Counted from the stretch's first letter, positions 18,405-31,418 are shown. The stretch is DNA of 64,000 bases from Planococcus citri (GCF_950023065.1 NC_088678.1:63580460-63644459); one strand, 5' to 3'. Numbers and translations: made by a program. The notes: generated by a model from the sequence alone, not told the origin.

Positions 18405-21086
18405 TCAAAAATGGCCACCATTTTTAATGAGGTAAGTTTGCTTTAAAATGTTTTCTGGGACGTCCATTTTGAGAAAAAAATTTGCCCCAGAAACTGGGAG
18501 GGGGTGGTGCCGGACTACTGAGTTTCTTCTGGAAATAAGAAAATTATTACCAGCTAAGGTAACCCAAGGCACCGGATCATTTTCGACCCAGTAGCAAATT
18601 CCTCTGGCGTATTCGTAACGATCATCTAAGGTAACTTCATGACACAGCTGAAAATGAATAAATAAAATGTAATTTGGGTAGTTTTTTGAGCACAGATCTA
18701 ATTTCAAAGCATTATTTACAACTTACTTGAGCTTTAATAATTGTAGGACTAGGATTTAAAACTCCACTCATACGTTTAAGAGCTGGTAGTACGAACAAGT
18801 GGCATGTAACCGTAGCCGAAACAGGATTACCAGGTAATCCAAATAGGAACTTTTTTCCGTTTTCAAAAGGTATCGAGAAAAACTTGGTGGGTTTGCTGTA
18901 CAAATAAGGTAATAATTAATTGGAATATTTTTCAAATCATAGTTTGAGAAGAGTAATGATTTAGAAATAGCGTACCCTGGTTTCATATTAATGCGACCGA
19001 AATGGAGAGTAGCTTTTAAATCGGTAATCATGACATCAGTTAAAATATCACGTTCTCCCATTGAAACGCCACCAGATGTTACAAGAATATCGACTTCTTT
19101 TATGGCAGTTTGGATTTTATTCAGAACTACAGTCGGTCTGAAAAAAAAAGGTAGTAAAAAATAAAAAACCGTTCATTTTTCATTTTAAATAAAAAATAAT
19201 TTCAATGAAGAACTTACTCGTCTATAACGATCCCAAAATCAACAGCATCGTAACCATATTCTTTCAGTAACGTTATTAAGGTAATTTTATTACTATCTCT
19301 AATTTTTCCGAACGAAAGTTCTTCTTGAGGTTCTTGTATTTCATTTCCAGTAGATAGAATACCAATTTTCGGACGACTAAAACAAACTGAAATTAGAAAC
19401 AGTCGTTTACGGAAGATTTTCTTCAAAGTATGCACATCTTACCTTACAACAGGTACTTGACAAACTCCCACAGTGGCCAGTATACCCAACGCTGACGGAG
19501 TTAAAATATTTCCAGCGTTCAATAGTAATGTATTCTGTTCAATATCTGAACCAATTTCTCTAAAAATGTAACATTTTTAATACATTTTCCATCATTTTAG
19601 CATCAATTTCTACGAACAAGTTCACTTACCGAATATCTAATCCAACTCTGGGAGCTTTCAAAATTTCTATTTCTATCTCCGAAGTACCAGTACTGTCGGC
19701 GGATATCAGCTTGGTGTCTTCGACTTGGATCACAGCATCGGCTCCTTGAGGAATTGGAGCACCTGTCGTTACCCTGATGCATTCTCCTGGTTGGACAAGT
19801 TTCTGACTCGACTACGAACATAGTAAATCGATATGAATAATCAAAACGAAGATCATTAAGAATCAATAAGTAATTTAATACTTACTTCTCCTGCGATAGA
19901 TCCGGAGACAACTTTTCTCTTTCCAGCCCCATCTGAAGCGATCACAGCGTAGCCATCTTTTACCGAAGCTCGAAACGGAGGGAAGGGTTCTTTAGCATAG
20001 ATATCCGATTGTAAAATATATCCCAAAGCATCCCTGGTAAAATTTCGCTCGGTAAAGGGACGAGTTGAAGATGAAACTTAAGAAATTGTAAAACTGTACT
20101 TGATATCGACGGTGGTAGGAGGTTGGATTGTGATAGCATTTAAAATAATGGTTTGAGCATCTTTTACTAGGATCATTGGATAAGGCGAATGCCTCTTTCG
20201 ATTGGCTACTTTACTAATATCCACCTAAATTCGAATATTTTCGTAGAATTAAATCAAATAATTCAAATTTTTGACGAGGAAATGTTTTTATTACTTTGCT
20301 GTGACACTGGTGACGATCACAACCGGTGTTCGGCTTCGAAATCATTTTTTCGTGTAATTCGTTAGCCGTTGGTTCACTTCTAATTACGTCAATAGCGTGG
20401 CATAAAATTGGCCTTAAAATCAACAAGCATTCGGTACAAGCTTTTGGACTACCGGGAAAGTTTACTATCAATGTACGATTTCGTATACCACATACTAATC
20501 TGAAACATGAATCATAATTCGTCACTAATGCTCTAAAAGCTCGAAACAAATGACTATTTTTTGGAATACCTTGATAACATTGCAAAAGGAGTGATCTTTA
20601 AACTGCCACTGATTAACGCCATCGACATTCCATTAGCTTCTTTTTCGATGACAGCCTTTGTAGCTTCAGGAGTAACATCTCTCGGAGCGAATCCTGTACC
20701 TCCTGTGGTGATGATCAAATTCACGTTATCCTTGGACCATTCGATCAATTTTTCCTGCGAGAATATTTCAAATAATTAGGGACTAGAATTCTCATAGTTA
20801 TTACAGAATCGTATTTTGAAACCTGTATAGAAAGTGTTTCGTCGGGTACGCATGCTTTGATGACCACTTCAGCTTTGCCCAAGTATTCCACTTTAAATTC
20901 ATTTTCAATTGCTTCTCCACTTTTGTCTTCAGTTTGACCTAAGTAGCATCTGTCACTCACTGCAATGTAAAAACCATGTTTAATTAAATTTTATCTAGGT
21001 ACTGATAAGAGATTTAGAAGCCGAAAATACGTTCATTTTTCCATCAAAACTTTCATACCTGTTAGAATTCCTACAGTAAATGGCAT
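18405..21086 (-). CDS. cin: Molybdenum cofactor synthesis protein cinnamon (gephyrin ortholog), 12 exons
   Basis: The fused MogA-MoeA-type enzyme adenylylates molybdopterin and inserts molybdate, the last steps of molybdenum-cofactor synthesis in the cytosol. Exons (plus coordinates, transcribed right to left): 21,059-21,086; 20,823-20,959; 20,570-20,754; 20,295-20,499; 20,100-20,224; 19,886-20,033; 19,630-19,811; 19,443-19,559; 19,218-19,376; 18,976-19,137; 18,727-18,895; 18,405-18,647. All junctions are GT-AG and the phases agree, giving 619 aa, normal for insect cinnamon. The N-terminal G domain shows MPFTVGILTVSDRC, TTGGTGFAPRDVTPEAT and VNFPGSPKA. The E domain shows GAPIPQGADAVIQVED, ILSTGNEI, TSGGVSMGERD and GLPGNPVSA. 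The last exon is divergent and ends in a lysine-containing tail without clear family match. The gene looks intact. It is divergent from the coiled-coil gene, 422 bp away. Confidence 0.95.
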
Positions 21087-21508
21087 GTTGAATAATTCGG
21101 TAACAAGTTTTTTGATTAAAAAGCTATAAAATAATTAAAAATACTTATTACGTTAAATTTTAATTAAACTTCAAATTTTTCACGTTTTTTCGGTGTTTTG
21201 ATCTTTCAGTTCCTTTTTACCCCGCGAACTCCGCCCATCGATGATGAAAGTCACGTGTTTCCAATAAAGTCCACTAGAGTGTGTTTTTCAAATAAAATGC
21301 TGCAATTTGATTGGCTGTTTTAGTGATAAGATATCCCGCGTTTGTGTTTATAAATAGTGTTTATTTTCGTTGTTCATTCTTCAGAAAATTAAAAATGAAA
21401 TTAAAATGAAAGTTTTCTTAAATTCTGTTCGTTTTCTAATTATATCGTAGTAAAAGAAATAATAATAATATCATATTCGATCCATCGAAATGATCTAAAC
21501 TTTCCACA
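21087..21508. promoter_or_regulatory. Shared interval between divergent genes, probable bidirectional promoter
   Basis: The 422 bp separates the start codons of cinnamon (minus) and the coiled-coil gene (plus). It contains a GC-richer core near 21,222-21,256 (CCGCGAACTCCGCCC, then a CACGTG E-box at 21,253). No TATA box is seen in a fixed position for either gene. Confidence 0.5.
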
Positions 21509-24500
21509 ATGGACGGTAATCCGGGAATAAGTCTGTTCCAGAATTCCGAATTCAACAGGTTAGAGTACAATTTACCTGAGCCAGAGGAATTGGAAGCTGA
21601 CGAAGATGAAAAAAGACGAAATGAAGAGGTAATTAATAGCTACGTATTCTATCTTAGCATGTTTCATTTACTCGGTGCTAAAATTATTCTATATTCTGTG
21701 CAGTTGAAGGAAATGATGCAAAATGCATTCGATGATCTCGAAGATGAGTCTCATTCTGTGGTAACTTCGTATTACGATTCATCGCATGGTACGTACCAAT
21801 ACCAAATTATCAACTAATATCAATCTGTATCGAAACACATCGTGATCAATTCATTCTTTTTTTAGGTTGTGAATCGAATTTTCGAAAACATCCGAAAGAT
21901 CAGAAACACTTGAGCAATGAATCTCCAGTCAGCATTCCAAATTTCAGTCCTCGATACAGATCACCTGGTAAATATTGAATTTGATGTTGAATCTTGATTT
22001 TCGATACTTATATATCTTATCGACGTACGCATTTTCTAGGTTACGATAACTATCAGCAGCTGCAAGTGTTGTATGAAGTTCGTCTTCGTGAAATCGATCA
22101 GTTACGAAATGACTTTGAAAGTTTTAAAGAATCGTCTAACAAAGAAAAAGCTTACTTTTCTGAGAAAGTCGATCTGCTGGAAGCAGAAAAACAGAGAACT
22201 TTGGTAACACTCGGAGAATCACAGAAAACACTCGGTTAGTTACAATCTGTTTACTATGAGCTATTTTTTTTTGCTCTCGTGAAATTAAACTTTGCTCGTG
22301 TTCTTCGTAGTCGAAACAAAAACACGTTTATCTACCGCTGAAAAAGATCTTCAAGAATGGAAAAGCAGATATTCGGAAGCAGAAAACTTGAAAAATAAAG
22401 TAATAAAGGCTATTTGATTATTTTTGAAAGTATGAATCAGTGTTTAATTTCCTTTTTTCATAACTATAGGCTCTTCATGAATTAGAAATGTGTAAACTTG
22501 CAAACCGTGAAATGGAACAGAGACTAGTTGTGGCTGAAAAAAACGTATTCAGAAACGAAGACAAAAATTTTGATATTTTTCTGAAAGAAGTTAACTCGAA
22601 GCATAAACGAGAAATGGCCGATCTTCAAAAACAAATCACTTCGTTGTCGAATAAATTAATGGCTAAAGTAATTCAACACTTCAACTTTTTTTATGAATTT
22701 TTTTCCACTTGTAATATTAATTTTTATACTTTCTTTTTATAGGAAAACGAATGTTTAAAATTAGAACATCAACTCTTGGATCTGCAACGAATTCACGAAT
22801 CTATGCTCGTAGAAAAAACCGAAATAATCAACAAATTAACTTCCAACTTGGAAGAAAGTCAATCCCAGTGCCATAAATTAATATCAAATTCTACCAACCA
22901 CGATACTGTCAAGTTATTAAATCAATTGAGATCGCAAAAATCCGAAATAAATTCACTTTCTATACAAGTTACCGCATTAAAGGTAATTGAATGATTTTTT
23001 TTCATGATTTATTCAGAGATACTCTTTACTAAAGAAGTTTTTATTTTCAGAAAGAACGAAACCAACTCGCCGAACATTTACAGAGATTTAAATCTGAGAA
23101 AATATCTCACTATAATTCAATTCAAAACGAATCTCGTGAAGAAATCCAAGAACTGGAGAGAAAACTACAAGAAATATCCCTAGAAAACAAAAATCTCAAA
23201 GAAACGATTTCCATCAATGATTCGAATGCTAACAAGAAAAATAATGTTTTGAAAATAATCGAAGATAATGTAACTGCGGATTTAAAACAACAAATACTGA
23301 AACTAGAGTAAGGAAAAATTTTCAAATTTTTAAAGTTTACGTTTCAGTCGAATTAATTAACGTGTTTCACTTACAGGTCAGAACTGGAGGAGAGTGTTAA
23401 AGAATGTGATAATGTGAAAAAAATGTATATTGAAGTTTGTGTTACCAAAGATTCGCTGCTGAAGCAGAATAGCTCTATTGAAAAGGAAGTAGCCGATTTA
23501 AAGAAAGAAAAAAATGAAATGAATGGATTAATTCAGAACCTTATTAAAGGTTATTAATTTTATAGTTTTTCCTCAATCCAACTGTTCAATTTTTAAACGA
23601 AAAATTTAATTTCAGAAAAGGAACAATTGATAGAAAAACTCAACGCATTGGAAACTGAATTAAATGATCAGGTAAACATTTATTAATTCTCAATAAAATC
23701 ACTCTTGAAATATCTTTCTTTTCTCAAAAAAACAATAATTGATTTCAGAAAGAAAAATTGGAAACTATAATCACCAGTCACGAAGACGAACTACGAAAAG
23801 TTACTGAGAAGCATATTCACGAATTAGATAATTTAAAACTCTCCCTAAAGAACGAATTCTCTAAAAACGAAGTATTCCATCAAGATCAACTAAGTAAGCC
23901 ATTTCGAGTTCGATTACATCCTCGTTCCCATTACAAAAAGATTTATACGTGTTTTTTCCCCTGTAGGTAAACTGGAACTAGAATGCGCTAAAAAGATTTT
24001 AGAAATAGAAAGCTCCCATAAAACACAACTGTTACAAATGGAAGCCAACGTAAAAGAGGAAGCAGTGAGGATATGTTCGGAAGAGATTCAAATTCTAAGC
24101 GACTCGTATAAAAAACAATACGACGAATTAATTCTCCGTAGCTTAGATTTAGAGCACCGTTTACAAGAGAAAACAGCAAATGTAAGCACATCTGGTGTAC
24201 TATTATATCGACAAAATGACTGATGATGTTTTATTTTACAGTACGATTCGTTGAAAAAACAAATGGACGCGTTGAAGTCCTTCGAAGGAGACGACGAGAA
24301 AAACGAGTTGAAGAAATTGAGAGCTAATTTGAAAAACATTCAAACGAAATATGACTCCGATCTAGTCGAGTGGAATGAAAAGGTTCGTAGTTTGAAAATT
24401 CGCCCATAAATCGATTTCATTTCCGAGTTGTATAATTTTTCTTTTTTTGTACATTATAGCTCGCGCAATCGAATGAAAAATACGAAAAACTGCGTGCTGA

Positions 24501-24846
24501 TTTCCAAGAAGTTTACAACAAGTATAAAAAAGCTCGAAAAGCAGCTACCACTATGAAGGAAACATTGGAAGAACGTAATCGATATTTTAGTGAAAAACAC
24601 GCTCAATACATGCAGACCATAAAAGATATCTCGTATCATTTGAACGATATCCCTAATTTCAAGTATGCTGAAACTGACGTTTCCCATCATTTAAACGATA
24701 TTCCAAATTTAATGTGTGGTGATCCTAAAACAGCTCCGGATAATTGGTTAGAATCTGGCCCCCCTATCGCAGAATTTGAACGCGTTGTGAACGAAATTAA
24801 CGAGAATTTTGCTCGATTGCAGAAAAAATTAGGATTACGGTCGTGA
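21509..24846 (+). CDS. Coiled-coil protein, possibly CEP152/Asterless-like, 14 exons, 800 aa
   Basis: Exons: 21,509-21,628; 21,704-21,788; 21,866-21,967; 22,040-22,234; 22,311-22,399; 22,470-22,667; 22,743-22,982; 23,051-23,307; 23,377-23,549; 23,616-23,671; 23,749-23,893; 23,967-24,181; 24,242-24,382; 24,460-24,846. All introns are GT-AG with consistent phase, giving 800 aa. The N-terminus is acidic (EPEELEADEDEKRRNEE). From about residue 110 the protein is almost entirely predicted coiled coil, starting YQQLQVLYEVRLREIDQL. Near the end is an internal duplication, DISYHLNDIPNF / DVSHHLNDIPNL, then DNWLESGPPIAEFERVV. An acidic head, long coiled coil and this start of the coil resemble the centriole duplication scaffold CEP152/Asterless, but coiled coils mislead by eye and other centrosomal proteins (CEP63-like) are possible. 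The gene structure is firm; the family is not. Confidence 0.85.
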
Positions 24847-27082
24847 TCTTTCGGTAATCGGTCCTAGTTGAGTTTAAGCATCGTCATCGTAAAATCGTAG
24901 AAATGAAAATGCGGAGGAGGTATTTTGTTTGTTTGAGTAATCTTCTCGGTGAAATTCTTGAAAACTATTTAAATGGATAATATATTTCAATTGCAGAATA
25001 ATTTTAATGTCAATTTTCGACGTATTCTCTTTTATTTTTAGGCATTTTAAAATGTATTCTCAAAGGAATGTTTTTTTCATTTTGCATTGTCTATAGTTTA
25101 TTTTTGAGTGCTTGTACCGCCTTAGATATTTTTTTAATAATCGTGATATTTGTAAAATTTTATAAAATATATGTATTTTGCTTCTTGGTAATTTTATGTA
25201 GAAATTTTTTAGGTAAAGCATCAAATTGAAAATCTTGTAGAGATGATAAATTTCAGGAAATTTATTTTCTGGAAAGTTTCCGAAAATTTATTTTTCTTTG
25301 ATGAATGAGGCAACCAACCCATACCTATTTTATTACAAATACCAGTTTTAAAATGCTATTGGACAAACTGATGAATTTCCAATAATTCCGTTTTTTTTCA
25401 TTTATTCTCGTTTCTGCAATAAAATGTTGTCATTTGTGGTGTTCTACGCATGAATTAAAAAATGTGACCAAGTTCAAAAATTCAACGATTACTTCACAGA
25501 GAAAAAAACTGCGCCAGAAAATTTTTAAATAATGAAGGAAAAAAATGCAGGGATGTGAACCGGAATTTTCAACTGCAACTGGAGCTGGAATCAACCAAAA
25601 AATTTTCGGGGAAATAATTTTCAATTTTTTATCTAATTTATAGTTTTTACTGAAATCGAAAAAAATTGGAATTGGAACCCAAATTTTAAATTTTCATTTC
25701 TCTAACCATGAACTTATTTACAACCTTTGAATAAATTTGGTTAAATGGTCCATAAAATTCGAGACAATTGAGACAAATATTGCCATTTTTCTCATTGATT
25801 CATTTTTTTTTATTTTAAAAAATTGATTCTTGAATCATTGACAATGCATATTGCATAAATACTTATACATGCGGAAAAAACAAAAGTATTAATGAATTTC
25901 TCATTTTTCACATTCTGAACTTTGTCTGGATGGATCTGAAGAGTCCTTAAAGGAGACAACTAATTGTACTTGTATTTATTTTTTCAAAAATGTAAAGTAT
26001 TTTTTTAAATTTCAAGAAATTGTCTCAAAATGGTTTATCCGCAGGTTTGTTATTGTTACACCTGTTGAAAAAATGATACCAAGTCGTGTATATAAGCGTA
26101 TTTCAAAAATTTCATTCAAAAATTTTTTTTTAAAACCAAGAAAAACATATTTTAAATGTCATAATCTCGGTGTTTGTTTACTGTTTACAATGAAAATGGA
26201 AATTTAAAAATTTGAAAGTTTCCGAAAAATTTCAAGAAAGTTTTCATTGAAAATTTCCTATCATCTCTAAAATCTTGACAGAAAAACCAAAAAAAGTGAA
26301 TAATGATAATTCTAAATCTACTCTGCTCAACAGGTAGGTATTCAAATTCAAACCTTCATTTAAAAATAAAATAAAATAACACATGACATGACATGAGATG
26401 AGACAGGAACACAGAATTCATTGAAATGAAATTTATTGAGTCATCCTCATTATTTATATTTACATTCAAAATTTCAAAATAATAAAAATGAGAGGGGTTT
26501 TGCGATAAGGGCCCTTGTGGTGATATTTCGATTTTTTCAGGAGAGAGAAAACATCGAATTGCTTCGATTTTTTCGATTTTTTTTTTTTTAATTTTTGGGT
26601 GCAGTGTTGTCTTGCGCATATGTTGGATGGGAAATTTTGACGAAATTTGTTCATCATCGCCTGATATCCGTGATTTAGAAAGGGGACCTTGTGGTGAAAA
26701 GGCGAATTTACACAACGTTACAGACTACCCCGCAAAAAAATACCGAGAAATTCGGATTCGCCATGAAATTTTACATAGGTAACAACAATAAAATAATTTT
26801 TCCATCGACATTTTCTTCTTTTTTCAAAAAAAATCAAAAACAAACAAAAACGTTGTTTTTCGATTTCCCAAAAATGTGAAATTTTGAGTATTCACGTTCA
26901 AGTAATTTTTAAACGAGAAGTTGATGAGATAGGCGAAATCTGATTGCACCATTCGATTTCTTGTGAAAAAGTAAGTCGGATTCGCCAATAAAAAAAAAAA
27001 AACATCGAATCACCACAAGGACCCATATCGCACACGCCTCTCAAATACTCTAAATAGCGCAAGTAATTTTTTAACCCTTTCA
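24847..27082. other. AT-rich intergenic DNA
   Basis: This includes the 3' UTR of the coiled-coil gene. The rest is A/T runs with recurrent GAAATTTTC-like phrases and no gene. Frames in 26.3-26.7 kb have low-complexity composition and are not called. Confidence 0.5.
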
Positions 27083-28316
27083 CTGCTAACAAGGGAACCT
27101 CTTGAGGTGTCAGACTCCGATTTGAACGGGACCGCGATTTTTGGAAAAAGCATAATCTAAAACCTCCAAAACCAAATTTTCAGCTGCCCAAGTTCATTTT
27201 TCGATTTTTGGTGAATTTTTAGAAAATTCAAAAAAATTGACTGTTTTTGGCGATTTATGCTTAAAGCACGTACTTGATCAATAAAAATGGTCAAAATAAG
27301 TCCCAAAACTAATAATAATTACTCAAATCCAAATTTCACCATTTCCAGCCATTCTGGAGCCTCCAGCGCGATTTTTCAATTTCTCCAGAATTTTGAATTT
27401 GCTCCAGAAGGCGTGAATATGAAATTGGGCAGCTAAAAATCGAGTTGTATATTACACTCGACCTGTTTAACGAGTTTATCCACATTTGATCCGATTTTGA
27501 GAGTGACACCTCAAAAAAGGATTTTTACCAGCTTTCTTCAAAATTAAAAAATCCTAAAAATCAAAAGTTTCCCGTTTGTGTGGAAATTTTTGATATTCAC
27601 TCGAATCGCTGTATTCTGTCCAAAACTAACACCCCAAATCCAAATTTCACAATTTTCAGCTATTCTGGAGCCTCCAGCGTGATTTTTCAATTTCTCCAGA
27701 ATTTTGAATTTGCTCCAGAAGGCGTGAATATGCAGTTGGGCAGCTAAAAATCTAGTTGTGTATTATACTCGACCTGTTTAACGAGTTTATCCACATTTGA
27801 GCCGATTTTGAGAGTGACACCAAGAATCTTGAAAAAAGCTGGTCAAAAAACCACTCTTGAGGTGTCACTCCCAAAATCGGCTCGAATGTAGATAAACTCG
27901 TTAAACTAAACAGGTCGAGTGCAATATACAACTCGATTTTTAGCTGCCCAACTTCATATTCACGCCTTCCGGAGTTCTGGAGCAAATTCAAAATTCTGGA
28001 GAAATTGAAAAATCGCGCTGGAGGCTCCAGAATGGCTGGAAATGATGAAATTTGGATTTGGGTAATTAATATTAGTTTTGAGACTTATTTTGACCATTTT
28101 TATTGATCAAGTACGTACTTTTTTTTAAAAAAAAACATAAATCGCCAAAAACTGTCAATTTTAAATTTTCAAAAATTCGCCAAAAATCGAAAAATGTACT
28201 TGGGCAGCTGAAAATTTGGTTTTGGAGGTTTTAGACTATGCTCTTTCCAAAAATCGCGGTCCCGTTCAAATCGGAGTGTGACACCTCAAGACTCAAGAGG
28301 TTCCCTTCATCCCTTG
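27083..28316. repeat. Large foldback (inverted-repeat) element, about 1.2 kb
   Basis: The left arm (27,083 to about 27,525) and right arm (about 27,856-28,316) are inverted copies. Both outer ends carry GGGAACCTCTTGAG, then AGGTGTCA, CTCCGATTTGAACGG and CCGCGATTTTTGG. A second partial direct copy of the left arm's inner half occupies about 27,600-27,835. The arms contain TCTGGAGCCTCCAGCG and CTGCCCAA. No ORF is supported. It resembles a Foldback-type or long-hairpin repeat whose RNA would form a long duplex. Confidence 0.85.
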
Positions 28317-29152
28317 TAAGTTAGGAAAGAAGACTTTGCAGTTTGCACACATCCTGTGCTAACTGCTAAGTTAGGAATAATAACTAGGGCTAGGATTTTT
28401 ATGATAATGCTTTTTTTTTGTAGCAACACCCTATACGGCATAAATATATTTTCTTTGCGTTTCATTCCATTCTGAGGCGAATGGTGAAAGTTGATAGTGC
28501 TTTTTTTTGCTTTTTTTGGGTGTAAATGCTTTAAAATGCTTATTTTGGGCAAAAAAGGTGGAAATTTTGCTTTTTTGGGGCTTTTTTTCGTCGTTAGCGC
28601 TTTTTTTCGTCGTTAGCGCTTTTTTTTGGTAAAAAATTGGTAAAATGAAGAAATAAGTTCCAAAAATACAAAAATTTATCAACTTTTTGCACATTTTTGA
28701 AAAAAAAAAAATAGTTGTTAAAAAAAGATGAGTTCAAAAAACAAGGGAAGAAAAACTGAAAAATAACAGATTCAGTTTTCATTTTTCTATTTTTATTTTA
28801 TTTTATTTTTTATTAAATTTTTAGTTTCAGTTTTTTTCCTTTTTTTCTACTTTTCATCTTTTAGTTCATTTTGGTTCAAGTTGTACATATATTTAAAGGA
28901 GGTATCTTGCTCGGTTTGAAAAAACCTTTATTTTGATACGTAACATGGTAGGATTTGATAGCGCTTGTTTTTGCTTTTTTCTTACATTTTTATTGCTTTT
29001 TTATAGCGCTTAAAACGTGTTTGATAGCGCTTAAAAATCCTAGCTCTAATAATAACACTCAAATAGGGAAAAAATCAAAGAACTCTCAAACAGCCAAACT
29101 CAAAACTCGGTCAAAAAGCAAAGCTCAAAGCTGCAAAAAGGGCAAACTCAAA
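28317..29152. other. AT-rich DNA with long T runs
   Basis: Low-complexity sequence with TTTTTT-GC-rich phrases, including a short direct duplication TTTTTTTCGTCGTTAGCGC at 28,583-28,619. No gene is seen. Confidence 0.5.
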
Positions 29153-29159
29153 GCATTAG

Positions 29160-29488
29160 CAAATACTATCAACTAACAATACTGGCAACTCCATTTAAAA
29201 TACATTGGGCGTTTTTGTCGCAACAAGGGCGCTATCTGAGCGGCTTGGCAAGTAACAGTAAGTAATAGGCATTCATGTCAAGGGCTGTGATTGGTCGATT
29301 TAAATCTCGCGGCTATCAGTACCACACAACAAACTAAAAAAACGAACTGATAAAACATCATAATACCGCAAAATTCAATTCAACCAATCAGAATGCTTCT
29401 GATAGGATTTAGTTACTTGCCTGGCCGCTAGGAGGATTAAACATCATTTTTCAACAGAGTTGCCAGTATTGTTAGTTGATAGTATTTG
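29160..29488. mobile_element. 329-bp MITE with perfect 32-bp terminal inverted repeats
   Basis: The left end 29,160-29,191 and right end 29,457-29,488 are perfect reverse complements over 32 bp, beginning CAAATACTATCAACTAAC. The element is flanked by GCATTAG on both sides (29,153-29,159 and 29,489-29,495), a 7-bp target duplication. It has no coding capacity. TIR length near 31 bp, CA ends and a 7-bp duplication recall P-element-like transposons (31-bp TIR, usually 8-bp duplication); hAT is a weaker alternative. The family assignment is inference. Confidence 0.93.
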
Positions 29489-29499
29489 GCATTAGTCAA

Positions 29500-30867
29500 A
29501 GGCGGTCAAAGCGAAAGCGATCTTGCGAACTCGCGCTAGCGCTCCAAGCGCCACCATCTTCAACTATTCACGCAATAGAGGTAGCTATCCAGTTTTTCGT
29601 TCAAATCGCAATAATCGTGCAAGACCGTTCCCGCGTCGAAAAATCTTTGTCTTCTCTTTTCCTTCATCTGTAAAAGTAACGCTCCGTAAAATTAATTTGA
29701 AATATTAATTAAATTATGTGTTCCGAGTCTTCGTTTAAGACGTAATCGTCTCGTTATCACGTAAGTAATCCTTTTCTGTTATTTATAACCGAAGTATAAA
29801 GTATTCGTTGTAAGCAAGGACCAAAATCGAGTAGCCACCAGACTCGAGCAATCTGGCTTTACGATCATAAAGATTATTCTTATGAAAAAACGTATACTTT
29901 ATGTATGGTCAATGGTCATTATACGAATTAATTATGGAATTCGTTCTAAGCATAATATGGCCAGAAATGCTGTTGGAACAAGCAGCACATCTCTGAAGTC
30001 TGAGAGTTCTGAAACACGTGTACATGTCGATGTGTGAGTGTTAGTGTGAGTGACGAAGGAAGTTTTATTTGAATTAATGTTCGTAATGTTCGCGTATAGG
30101 TTCTAAATTTAAAATAACGTCGTTTACATAAATTCATCAATAGACTAAAGTTTCTGTCTTTCTGTTTCACTGTTTAGATCGAACTCGAAGTAATGCCGCT
30201 GTAAAACCGGCCGTAGATAATCGTGAACGAAGAGCTTGTAATCATGACAGATTGAAGCTGCGAGATGATTTAAGCAAGTAATTTACACGAGTTGAATAAC
30301 GTCGATTACTTAATATTCATCAATTCAATTGACTTGAGTTTTTGTATCACTTCAGATCGAAATAATTCCGCTGTAAAACCGACCGGAATCAACGATCAAC
30401 GAAGAGCTTGTAATATCGTGAAAGATGGAATCATTAGCTGCGAGATGATTCAAGTAAGTAATTTACACGAGTTATTAACTCCGAAGCATGAAATATGTTT
30501 AATTTTGTATTGGTTGTATTATGTATTATGTATTTGCCATTTGAACTGTTTTCAAAATGCGTGTTTCTAATTTACGTAATTTTTCTGTGTACCTACATTA
30601 GGCGGTAACCGGTATCACCGAAATGATAAATGAAAGACTAAAGAACAAAACGAACGAAATTCGTTGAATAATTCTACAGTCCGAAATGCTGTTACGACCT
30701 GCCGAATATTTCTTCGGACTCGAAGAGTAAGCTTCAAAATACCAAATACACTCGATTGTAGGTACAGAGAAAATTCGCCTCGCCGAAACCTAGTCAACGA
30801 AGAACAGTCGAACCATGTTGCGACTTGCGTTCCACTAACACAGTCACTCTTGTTTTGATAATAAACC
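29500..30867 (+). ncRNA. Possible spliced, probably non-coding transcript
   Basis: A CpG-richer stretch from about 29,500 ends in a consensus donor GTAAGT at 29,761. Possible downstream exons are 30,178-30,277 and 30,356-30,453 (acceptors TTTAG and TTCAG; donors GTAATT and GTAAGT) and a terminal exon from 30,680 to an AATAAA at 30,860. Joining the two middle exons breaks the reading frame, so they would be mutually exclusive or the RNA non-coding. There is no protein match by eye. This is inferred from splice signals alone. Confidence 0.25.
30128..30475 (+). repeat. Tandem duplication of an exon-like segment, about 178 bp apart
   Basis: Copies lie at about 30,128-30,295 and 30,310-30,475. 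Shared landmarks are ATCGAA, GCCGCTGTAAAACCG (TCCGCTGTAAAACCG in the second), AACGAAGAGCTTGTAAT, AGCTGCGAGATGATT and AAGTAATTTACACGAG. Each copy is bounded by an AG upstream and a GTAA(T/G)T donor downstream, so the duplicated unit behaves like an exon with its splice sites. Confidence 0.75.
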
Positions 30868-31067
30868 CTCTTCTCCGCCCTCATTCCGTAACTACCTTCT
30901 CCGGTGCCGGTCCTTCTTCCACTTCCACCATCGAAATTGGTTTTTCGTTATACTATTTTCCAACAGCGTTAGCGTCGGTCTCGGTTTGTGCGAAAACGTG
31001 AATGCGATATCGAAAGTGAAGAATACTACGCAGTTTCTTTTCGCCTTGCTCGGTCAAATATTCGCCG
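30868..31067. other. Intergenic DNA before a promoter-like region
   Basis: No gene is seen. The composition becomes CpG-richer toward 31,000. Confidence 0.3.
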
Positions 31068-31418
31068 TCAGTGTGTGCTTCGTGTATTGTTTACAACGCG
31101 CCGTTTCGTGTACGTTAATTTCGATTTACACGTGGTTTTTGTGCTAATAACGTCGATTACGAGGTTAATTGTTTACATTTTTGTACGCGAAATAGTTATA
31201 CGTGCGTTTATAAATATCCTATTTAGAATTATTTCGAGTTTCAGCCGGTGTCGAAAGTCGGAGTGCCGGTGAACGTGTGTTTTGTGTCGGAAAGTTTACT
31301 CGTGAAGTTTTATGCTGAAATTTTGCAAGTTGGATTCGCACCTTTCAACCTCCAAAGGTATACCTGAATGAATGGAATGAGTCGTATTCGTTTTGATAAT
31401 CTAATTACACTTTGAGAG
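31068..31418 (+). other. Candidate untranslated first exon
   Basis: A CpG-richer segment with an initiator-like TCAGT at 31,068 ends in a strong donor (GAGAG then GTGAGT at 31,419). No ATG-led frame looks like protein. If real, it would be a 5' UTR exon followed by a very long intron rightward. It could equally be chance sequence. Confidence 0.2.

Noticed and set aside
28431..28782. Lys/Phe-rich frames
   Set aside because: They are translations of poly-T tracts.
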